Positions 19,114 to 25,989 of a stretch of DNA of 64,000 bases are shown piece by piece. The notes below the pieces were generated by a model that worked only from the letters and a program-made list of their open reading frames with translations, was not told the origin of the DNA and did no database searches. The number at the start of each line of letters is the position of its first letter. The first letter of the stretch is position 1. The position numbers and the translations under genes were made by a program. Source of the DNA: Nitrospira sp. (GTDB taxonomy: Bacteria; Nitrospirota; Nitrospiria; Nitrospirales; Nitrospiraceae). Location of the stretch: contig JAFEBI010000002.1 of NCBI GenBank assembly GCA_018242725.1, positions 68,499 to 132,498 of the forward strand. Direction: 5' to 3'.

Positions 19114-21381
19114 ATGCCAAATCGCGTCGCACTACTCGACACCGTCCGCCCGCTGTGCCCCGATGTGCCACCCGATCTTCTGCAGGATTTCTTTGCCCGT
19201 CTGGATCAAGAATACTTCCAACGGTTCACCCCCTCAACGATTGCCGAACATGTCCGACTCACGGCCCAACTGACGCCGGAGCACCTGTGCGAAGTGCTAT
19301 TTGCCGAACAGCCGGACCAACGCAGTGTCATCACGATCGTCGCGTACGACTACTTCTCGGAATTCGCAATGATTTGCGGATTGCTCTCAGCCTTTGGGTT
19401 GAACATTGAGGAAGGTGATATCTATACATTTTCAGAAAAAACTGCTCCCCTGTCCGCCCGGACAAGTTGGAGTGAGTACGGACCGCGAGTTCGTCCCAAG
19501 GCCACCCCAGGCTTGACTCAGAAGAAGATCGTTGATGTGTTCCGTGTACATCCAGTCCCTGGGGTGGAGTTAGGAGCCGAACAACAACATCAGCTGACTG
19601 CGGCACTCTCCTCAATGATCACCCTGCTGGACAAAGGACAGTTTGAGGAGGCACGCTTGACCGTGAACCGTCGTCTCGTGGAACAGCTCGGCAAACGCCG
19701 TGGCTCGTTCAGTGGCCTGCTTCATCCCGTACAGATCACCTTCGACAACAGTCAATCGCCCGCGGACACAGTCATGGAGATCCGGTCGGATGATACACCG
19801 GCGTTCTTGTACGCCTTTGCGAACGCTCTCGCGATGCGAAATGTGTACATCTCCAAAGCGCAGTTTGATGTTGAAAACGGGAAGATTCATGATCGGTTTT
19901 ATGTTCGCAATCGCCACGGTCAGAAGCTCACCGATGCAACCGATCAGCAGCAGTTGCGCCTCACGGCCGTCCTCATCAAGCAGTTTACCCATGCCCTCAC
20001 CTGGGCTCCCGATCCGACCAAGGCCCTAGAAGCTTTCGACCAATTTCTCGATCTGACGGTCCAGCAGACAAAAGGAAAGGCTCAGCAAGAGGCCTTGGCC
20101 TTTCTCAGCGACAAAAAAACCTTTCCCCTTCTCGCCCGCCTGCTCGGCGCCAGCGATTTTCTCTGGGAGGACTTTCTCCGTCGCCAACACAGTAATCTTT
20201 TACCCCTGCTGCAAGACTACCGCGATGCTCCCCTCATCACCCCACGAGCCACCCTGCGCAAGGAACTTGATCGTCTGGTCAAACGCGCCAAAACCGATGA
20301 GGATCGGAAAGCCGCGCTGAACAGCTTCAAGGACCGCGAGATGTTTCGTATCGACATGAAGCACATTGTCGAACCGGACACAGCCCTGCCTGATTTCTCC
20401 GCCGCCCTCACGCAACTGGCCGAAACCATCCTGGATCGAAGCTTGAAGGACTGCCAAGCCAAGCTGAACAAACTGTATGGCCCACCGCGACTGGCCAATA
20501 AGAAGCCCTGCCCCTTCGCCGTCCTCGGTTTGGGAAAATTCGGAGGGAAAGAGCTGGGCTATGCCTCTGACATCGAGGTCTTGTTCGTCTATGGAGATAC
20601 TGGTCGGACCGGCGGGAAACACCCCATCGACAACAGCGAATACTTTGAACGACTGGGGTACGAGCTCCTTCAATGGATCGAAGCGAAACAAGAAGGTATC
20701 TTCCACGTGGATGTCCGCCTTCGACCTCACGGCGGAAAGGGCTCGCTCACGAACCCGTTCGATGAAATCGCCAAGTACTATAGCGAGCAAGGGCTGGCCG
20801 CCCCGTTCGAGCGCCAATCGATGATCAAACTGCGCCATGTCGCCGGCGACCAGGATCTCGGGAAGCGGGTGGAACTCCATCGCGACCACTATGTCTACAG
20901 CGGCAAAGCATTGGATCCGACTATCGTTCTCGATGCGCGACGTCAGCAGCTGAAACAGCTCGTGGAACGAGGCACCGTGAACTTGAAGCACAGCCAAGGC
21001 GGGATCGTTGACATTGAGTACGCCGTCCAATATTTGCAGATACGACACGGACAGCGCCTCCCCATTTTGCGGACCCCCAACACCATGCAGGCACTTGCAG
21101 CACTTGTCGATTGTGGAATGGTGACCAGACAAGACGGCGAGATGCTGCGCAAAGCCTACTTCTTCATCCGGATGCTCATTGACGGCCTTCGTATGGTCCG
21201 TGGCAACGCCAAGGATCGCGTCCTTCCACCTGTCGATTCGGACGAATTTATCTTCCTGGCCCGCCGCGTCGGATACACCACCGACGACTGGCAAGCCGGC
21301 GCTCGCCACCTTCAGACCGATATCGCCCAGCACATGACACTCACCAAAGGGTTTTTCGAACGGACGTTCAGGCGGCTGTAA
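19114..21381 (+). CDS. ACT-domain fusion of a GlnE-type adenylyltransferase
   Basis: This is a 755-residue protein. Two ACT-like segments lie at about residues 72-106 (SVITIVAYDYFSEFAMICGL) and 219-270 (HDRFYVRNRHGQKL). They resemble the glutamine-sensing ACT repeats at the GlnD C terminus. A GlnE catalytic domain follows, with LGLGKFGGKELGYASDIEVL (471-490) and HVDVRLRPHGGKGSL (531-545). In the metal motif the second acidic residue is Glu488 instead of Asp (SDIE for SDxD). Standard GlnE has no ACT domains. The gene diverges from the half-length glnE at 19014. It probably couples glutamine sensing to GS modification, but this is inference. Confidence 0.8.
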   Translation: MPNRVALLDTVRPLCPDVPPDLLQDFFARLDQEYFQRFTPSTIAEHVRLTAQLTPEHLCEVLFAEQPDQRSVITIVAYDYFSEFAMICGLLSAFGLNIEEGDIYTFSEKTAPLSARTSWSEYGPRVRPKATPGLTQKKIVDVFRVHPVPGVELGAEQQHQLTAALSSMITLLDKGQFEEARLTVNRRLVEQLGKRRGSFSGLLHPVQITFDNSQSPADTVMEIRSDDTPAFLYAFANALAMRNVYISKAQFDVENGKIHDRFYVRNRHGQKLTDATDQQQLRLTAVLIKQFTHALTWAPDPTKALEAFDQFLDLTVQQTKGKAQQEALAFLSDKKTFPLLARLLGASDFLWEDFLRRQHSNLLPLLQDYRDAPLITPRATLRKELDRLVKRAKTDEDRKAALNSFKDREMFRIDMKHIVEPDTALPDFSAALTQLAETILDRSLKDCQAKLNKLYGPPRLANKKPCPFAVLGLGKFGGKELGYASDIEVLFVYGDTGRTGGKHPIDNSEYFERLGYELLQWIEAKQEGIFHVDVRLRPHGGKGSLTNPFDEIAKYYSEQGLAAPFERQSMIKLRHVAGDQDLGKRVELHRDHYVYSGKALDPTIVLDARRQQLKQLVERGTVNLKHSQGGIVDIEYAVQYLQIRHGQRLPILRTPNTMQALAALVDCGMVTRQDGEMLRKAYFFIRMLIDGLRMVRGNAKDRVLPPVDSDEFIFLARRVGYTTDDWQAGARHLQTDIAQHMTLTKGFFERTFRRL

Positions 21382-21426
21382 GCGATCCCCCCTCGCACTC
21401 TTCCATGAGTCGTGGTTCGTGGTGCT

Positions 21427-22411
21427 ATGAAACATCTTACCGAAGACAATAGGACCCGCCTGACAATCGATCTTATTAGCGATGAAGCGATAACCACTTC
21501 GGAAATCGAGGGGGGGGAGATACTCAATCGGGACTCAGTCTGATCTTCGATGCGTCGGAACTTCGGCATCGAGCCGGGCAATCGTAAAATTCCTCCTGCC
21601 GAGCAGGGCATCGCGGCAATGATGACTGATCTCTACCGTCACTACGACACCCCCCCTATCCGAAGAACAACTATTCACCTGGCATACAATGCTCGCGCAG
21701 GGTCGGAAGGGTCTCAAATGTATCGGCAGATACCAACAGGTCCAAGCCCGATGCAAGTCGTCTCCGGTCCCATCGGAAACCCAAAAGTCCATTTTGAAGC
21801 GCCTCCGGCAACGACCGTGAGGAGGGAAATGAACCGGGTCCTCTCTTGGTTCAACCATACTGCACCAAACGGCGCACGGGGATCGCTCATCTCTATTTTG
21901 TATCCATTCATTTGAAGACGGCAATGGACGAATTGGACGGGCACTGTCGGAACAATCCTTATCTCAATGTCTTGGTCACCCGACGTTGATCGCGCTCTCG
22001 CACACGCTATTCAAGGATAAACCGGCATACTACAAGGCCCTCGAAGAGAACAACAGAGAGCTGAACATCACGGCGTGACTGGTCTATTTCGCCCAAACAG
22101 TATTGAACGCACAGCGCTACACTAAACGACTGATCGATTTCCTTATCGACAAAACCAAGCTCTATGACCGCCTACGCGGCCAACTCAATCTTCGACAGGA
22201 GAAAGCGCTCGCGCGCATGTTTCGGGAAGGCTTGGAAGGATTTAAGGGCGGGCTGAGCGCGGACAATTATCTGAAAATTACCGACACATCCAAAGCCACC
22301 GCCACCAGAGACCTACAGGATCTCCTAGAGAAGGGTGCACTCCGCAAGATCGGTGAATTCAAACACACCCGATACTGGTTGAATGTCCTCACTGCCTCCA
22401 CGGAACATTGA
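21427..22411 (+). pseudogene. fic: fic family gene, multiply frameshifted relic
   Basis: Plus-strand frames join into a Fic AMP-transferase with DUF4172-like N terminus and winged-helix C terminus. Fragments in order are TSEIEGGEILNRDSV, a stop, SSMRRNFGIEPG, LSEEQLFTWHTMLAQGRKGL (other frame, after a C-run near 21650), GPMQVVSGPIGNP-like SPMQVVSGPIGNPKVHFEAP, AHLYFVSIH, then EDGNGRIGRALSEQ in another frame. After that comes ITA-stop-LVYFAQTVLNAQ (TGG to TGA) and DTSKATATRDLQDLLEKGAL. The HPFxDGNGR active-site motif is broken by a small deletion. At least five lesions make it non-functional. Confidence 0.8.
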
Positions 22412-22548
22412 GCCATACAACTGTTTTGCGTAGCTGAGCCGGCAAAGGCACTCACGTGCCGAAGGGGAAACGGAGTGCTTCTACGCATCGGCCATTGCGG
22501 TGCCGGCGGTCACGCACCGGGAAACACCCTTGCCACTATTGAGCGCGC

Positions 22549-22767
22549 TCAAGGGAGCGTGAGTGTTTTATAATACCAATGCATGTATTGCATCATGAAG
22601 CTTGTCCACCGAGTTACCGTCACGGTCAACGCATCCTCATCCTTAAAAAAGGCGCCTCAAGACTCCTGAGCCAAGGACGACCACGTCCAGAGAGCATCCT
22701 CCAGAGACTTTCTCGATTGAACTTGGTTTCCTCGGTGAGCCATGCGATACATTTCATTGCGGCAAGA
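22549..22767 (-). pseudogene. HigA-like (COG3636-type) antitoxin relic
   Basis: The minus strand reads AWLTEETKFNRESLWRMLSG then RGRPWLRSLEA, which matches the helix-turn-helix of addiction-module antitoxins (LAEETxLNRESLYRMLSxxGNPxLRSLxA). At an A-run near 22650 the frame shifts and continues KDEDALTVTVTR, the usual end of the domain. The N-terminal third is missing or degraded, and no partner toxin is visible. The rest of the 485-base gap between the fic relic and the next gene shows only a TATAAT at 22569-22574. Confidence 0.5.
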
Positions 22768-22815
22768 ACGGCATGATGGACTCTTTCCCATTACCAGCTT
22801 TTCCAGTCACGCTCA

Positions 22816-22844
22816 TTGACACATCCCCTTGTGGGCAGTAGCCT
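22816..22844 (+). promoter_or_regulatory. Promoter candidate for the lipoprotein cluster
   Basis: A perfect TTGACA (22816-22821) is followed after 17 bases by TAGCCT (22839-22844), or after 20 bases by TATCCT. It lies about 52 bases before the first lipoprotein ATG and precedes four co-directional genes. Confidence 0.4.
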
Positions 22845-22896
22845 ATCCTCATGACACACTCAAACCGCACAACGTGAATGGAAAGGAAAACTCACG

Positions 22897-23289
22897 ATGA
22901 CCTATCGATGGAGTGCACTGTGCCTGTGCCTATTCCTCGCGACCGCAGGCTGCGGCGGAAATAAAGCCGAAATCAAGGAGGACCGCCTGACGGTCGGTAA
23001 GGTACAAGGGGAAATCAAGGTCGGGATGTCAGCCGCCCAAGTGGCCGAACTCTTGGGAAGCCCCAATATCGTCACCACGGACGACAAACGCCGCGAGGTC
23101 TGGATCTACGACAAGGTGTCGACCGATCGCGTGGATACGTCCAGCTCATCCTTTGCGGGCATCATTATTCTAGGCGCCGCATCCCACGACAGTTCCAGTT
23201 CGCAGCGTCAACGAACGCTCACGATCATCATCAAGTATGACGAAGACAAGAAGGTCCGCGATTTTGCGTACAACTCCACACAGTTCTAA
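22897..23289 (+). CDS. BamE/SmpA-like lipoprotein
   Basis: This is a 130-residue protein with a lipoprotein signal peptide ending in LATAGC (lipidated Cys19). Residues about 40-72 (IKVGMSAAQVAELLGSPNIV followed by RREVWIYDK) match the SmpA/OmlA/BamE repeat that in BamE supports outer-membrane protein assembly. The serine-rich middle (DTSSSSFAG...HDSSSSQRQR) is unusual. This may be one of many stand-alone SmpA-fold lipoproteins rather than BamE itself. GGAAAGGA precedes the ATG. Confidence 0.75.
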   Translation: MTYRWSALCLCLFLATAGCGGNKAEIKEDRLTVGKVQGEIKVGMSAAQVAELLGSPNIVTTDDKRREVWIYDKVSTDRVDTSSSSFAGIIILGAASHDSSSSQRQRTLTIIIKYDEDKKVRDFAYNSTQF

Positions 23290-23902
23290 CCCACGTTGCC
23301 GGTCTGGGATCCGGCGAACGCTTGTGGCAGTCGCAGGCCTTACCATATCGAGCCCGTTCATCGGGTGCGTGGCACCGACACAACCGGTTGAACTGTTTCA
23401 GTTGGAACCGGAAAGCGCCGCCAAGCGGGCGATGCAAACCCGCCTCTTCGAAACCAGAGATGGAACGGAGTTGTTGTCTGCCTCAGCCGCAGTTCTCCAA
23501 GACTTGGGTTTCCAGGTCGAAGAAAGCGTGCGCGAGGTTGGGTTTCTTCGAGCCACGAAAGAACGAAGTGCTCGGGAGTATGGCCAGGACATCACCCGCT
23601 TTGTCGTCTTTCTCTTCAGCACACCGCTGATACTCGTGCAACAACCTCCGATCATCATGCCCGTCGATCTGCATCAAAAAATCGCTGCCACGCTTGTTAC
23701 TCGACCGGTCAATCCGGAGACCACGCGCCAGGAAGTCAGGGTCGTGTTCTACCGAGTCGTGTGGCAAGGAGGAGGATCGTCCGGACAACAGGGCATTCCA
23801 CCAGGCGAACAGCGGATGGAAATGCTGCGCGACTCCGTGATGTACCAGACCTTCTTTGCAAAATTATCAAAAGCCGTATTTCTGGAACCGTTCGCACTCT
23901 GA
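23237..23902 (+). CDS. Lipoprotein, first of three tandem paralogues
   Basis: This is a protein of up to 221 residues with a hydrophobic signal (RRTLVAVAGLTISSPFIGC) and a probable lipidated Cys44. The core LFETRDGTELLSASAAVLQD then LGFQVEESVREVGFLRATKE is shared with the next two genes. A middle segment (FVVFLFSTPLILVQQPPIIM) is hydrophobic. The only ATG (23237) lies inside the preceding gene with a 53-base overlap; a later non-ATG start is possible. I cannot assign a family with confidence. An outer-membrane or periplasmic location is inferred from the lipobox. Confidence 0.65.
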   Translation: MTKTRRSAILRTTPHSSNPRCRSGIRRTLVAVAGLTISSPFIGCVAPTQPVELFQLEPESAAKRAMQTRLFETRDGTELLSASAAVLQDLGFQVEESVREVGFLRATKERSAREYGQDITRFVVFLFSTPLILVQQPPIIMPVDLHQKIAATLVTRPVNPETTRQEVRVVFYRVVWQGGGSSGQQGIPPGEQRMEMLRDSVMYQTFFAKLSKAVFLEPFAL

Positions 23903-23915
23903 CCTCGAGGTGATG

Positions 23916-24350
23916 ATGAAGCTGGAGAACGTGAGAGGAATTCTTACCGTCGTCGGCCTTGTGCTCTTTCAAGGCTGCGCTGCTCCGCAACCCAGTCCGG
24001 ATCTCCTGGCGCCGACTGAAGCGCAGCTGAAGATTCGGAGTGCACAAACTCGGTCCTTCGATATCACGGATCGTCAAGTGGCCATGCGTGGTGTCATTGC
24101 GGCGCTGCAGGACTTAGGGTTCATCATCGAACGAGCCAATGAGCCCTTGGGGCTGGTGACGGCGGCACAGTTCGCCGAACCGAACTTCTACGATGTCGTC
24201 GGCGTGACCGTCACGGTGCGCCCGGAATCCGAAGGTCGCATGCTGATTCGCGCGAACGCCATCTACAACAACAAGCCCATCGAAGATCCTAAGGCGTATC
24301 AAAATTTCTTCGCCACGCTGGAACGCGCTCTCTTTGTGACCAAGAATTAA
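23916..24350 (+). CDS. Lipoprotein, second of three tandem paralogues
   Basis: This is a 144-residue protein with signal peptide and lipobox LFQGC (Cys21 from this start). The core LKIRSAQTRSFDITDRQVAM then ALQDLGFIIERANEPLGLVT is clearly homologous to the neighbours, and the end PKAYQNFFATLERALFV is also shared. The start at 23916 has GAGG 5 bases upstream; ATG 23913 is adjacent. Its stop overlaps the next start (TAATG). It is the shortest copy and lacks the variable insert seen in the others. Confidence 0.75.
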   Translation: MKLENVRGILTVVGLVLFQGCAAPQPSPDLLAPTEAQLKIRSAQTRSFDITDRQVAMRGVIAALQDLGFIIERANEPLGLVTAAQFAEPNFYDVVGVTVTVRPESEGRMLIRANAIYNNKPIEDPKAYQNFFATLERALFVTKN

Positions 24351-24967
24351 TGGACGCGGACTCTTACCAGAGAATCTTTGCGCAACACCTCCTCCCTCTT
24401 TCCTGGTTGGACTGGCTCAACCGCTGGGTCCTCGTCCTCCTTTGTCTGTTGTTGCAGGGATGCCCGACGCCTTACGAACTACGGCATGTCAACCAATGGG
24501 ACTCCCGTGAGCAAATCTGGCTTTCCGAAGAAAGCCAAGTCAAGATTCGCACCGCACAATCGCGGGTGTTTGATACTGCGGATCGGCGTAAGATGTTGGC
24601 GACGATCGTGTCCACCCTGCAGGACTTGGATTTCAAAGTGGAAGTGCTTGATGAAGAGCTGGGCCTCGTATCCGGGAAGAAATTTGTCGAGAATGAGCAG
24701 ATCTATGGCCTCGACTTGAGCTACCTGCTGTATCAACCCGATACATTGCAGATTTTCAACCGTCATGACCGTACATGGGGTCCCTTTACTCACCGAAGTA
24801 ATCTTGTCCGCTTGACGGTCACCGTCCGTAAACGCAACGAGGCACAACTTGTGGTGCGGGCCAGCGCTCAGTTTTACCTTCGCGCCGTCGAAGACCCTGC
24901 GCCCTACCAGCAATTCTTCCGCACGCTAGAGCAAGCCGTCTTCTTGGAAGGCCACTCCGTGGAATAG
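24350..24967 (+). CDS. Lipoprotein, third of three tandem paralogues
   Basis: This is a 205-residue protein with a long signal (WVLVLLCLLLQGC, Cys38). The core VKIRTAQSRVFDTADRRKML then TLQDLDFKVEVLDEELGLVS and the ending APYQQFFRTLEQAVFLEG match the two preceding genes. An insert (about residues 123-150, YGLDLSYLLYQPDTLQIFNR) is specific to this copy. Translational coupling to the previous gene by a one-base overlap supports an operon. Function unknown. Confidence 0.75.
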   Translation: MDADSYQRIFAQHLLPLSWLDWLNRWVLVLLCLLLQGCPTPYELRHVNQWDSREQIWLSEESQVKIRTAQSRVFDTADRRKMLATIVSTLQDLDFKVEVLDEELGLVSGKKFVENEQIYGLDLSYLLYQPDTLQIFNRHDRTWGPFTHRSNLVRLTVTVRKRNEAQLVVRASAQFYLRAVEDPAPYQQFFRTLEQAVFLEGHSVE

Positions 24968-25018
24968 TTCGCGTGGGATCTCGAGACTACGCTGGCTCAC
25001 AGATACTCTTTCAACGTC

Positions 25019-25876
25019 CTACGCGGCCATGGTGTACGGTTGGACCATTGCCAGAGTCTCTTGCAGCTGGGTTCTGGCTTCCGCCAGGAATATTGGGAGG
25101 TTGGCCGTTACAAACCCTGTGGCTGCAATGGCCTGGGAGCTGAAAGGGAACGTTGCAGGACGCCGAGCAGGATCGAGTTCTTCATAGTCGACAACGACAC
25201 CGGCCAAATGAACGATGGATGCCGATACGATGAATTCACCGGCATCCTTTGGGCTCAGTTGGCAACGGACCGCCTGTTCCATCTGTACAGGCAGCCCCCA
25301 GGATCGGATGAGCTCCGCTCCGACTTCTGCAAAGTCACAGCCGATATTGGACTGCTCCACTTCGGCCAGCGACGCTTCCAGGTACCCCGCTTCAATCAGG
25401 GCCGACTGAGCCCGCTGCGGAACAGTCTGGTACAAGACACTGTGGCCGATATCGCGTAAGAGGCCGGCCAGATACGACTGTTCGTGGTCCTCGATACCGC
25501 AGGACTTCGCGATTGTTCGAGCCAGTAGCGCGCTGAAGAGACTTTTCCTCCAGAATTTGGATAGATCCATCAGATAAACCGGTATGCCTGCGAAGGTTTG
25601 ACCGACGGTCGTCGTCGCAACGAGGTCGTCGAGACCTTGTTTCCCAAGGAGCTGAACCGCGCCGGTCACGGTATTGACCTGCCTCGACGGCCCGTACGGT
25701 GGATTGTTGGCCATGCGAAGCAGCCTGACTGCGATCACCGAATCCAGCTGAAGTGCCTTGACTCGATCGCCTAGGGTTGCGTTGGAATCGTCCACCACAT
25801 CTCGCACACGACAATACACTTCGGACAAGGTCGAAAGTGTGGTGCACGCTTGGACCAATTCACTCGCCAACGGCAT
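25019..25876 (-). CDS. HDOD-domain signalling protein (paralogue A)
   Basis: This is a 285-residue single-domain protein. The HDOD core spans about residues 15-210, with VRLLRMANNPPYG, GAVQLLGKQGLDDLV and GLLRDIGHSVLYQ. The HD-type metal dyad is degenerate (RD instead of HD), as is common in HDOD proteins. It is closely similar to the gene at 27955-28812, including length and C-terminal region. HDOD proteins are usually signalling or regulatory adaptors with unknown ligand. A sigma-28-like element lies about 50 bases upstream. Confidence 0.85.
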   Translation of the reverse strand: MPLASELVQACTTLSTLSEVYCRVRDVVDDSNATLGDRVKALQLDSVIAVRLLRMANNPPYGPSRQVNTVTGAVQLLGKQGLDDLVATTTVGQTFAGIPVYLMDLSKFWRKSLFSALLARTIAKSCGIEDHEQSYLAGLLRDIGHSVLYQTVPQRAQSALIEAGYLEASLAEVEQSNIGCDFAEVGAELIRSWGLPVQMEQAVRCQLSPKDAGEFIVSASIVHLAGVVVDYEELDPARRPATFPFSSQAIAATGFVTANLPIFLAEARTQLQETLAMVQPYTMAA

Positions 25877-25927
25877 GGTGGAGCCCCTCCTTCTTGCCTG
25901 TCGATGCAGACCGGCTCTCCATTTTCT

Positions 25928-25954
25928 TTATCGGTCAGGAATGGACAAAACTAT
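25928..25954 (-). promoter_or_regulatory. Sigma-28 (FliA)-like promoter of HDOD gene A
   Basis: Read on the minus strand, ATAGTTT, 12 bases, then ACCGATAA resembles the flagellar sigma-28 consensus (TAAAGTTT-N11-GCCGATAA). The same arrangement with the same spacing occurs before the paralogue at 28812. Confidence 0.5.
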
Positions 25955-25989
25955 CGTGAAGGCAGGGACAATTCTGATGACGTTCCGCC

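Noticed and set aside
17293..21381. The two glnE-like genes as one gene broken by inversion
   Set aside because: Both are intact with own starts, promoters and different N-terminal architectures; a simple inversion would not create the ACT domains.
20200..21435. 411-codon open frame antisense to the ACT-GlnE gene
   Set aside because: No recognisable motifs, fully overlapped by a gene with strong domain evidence.
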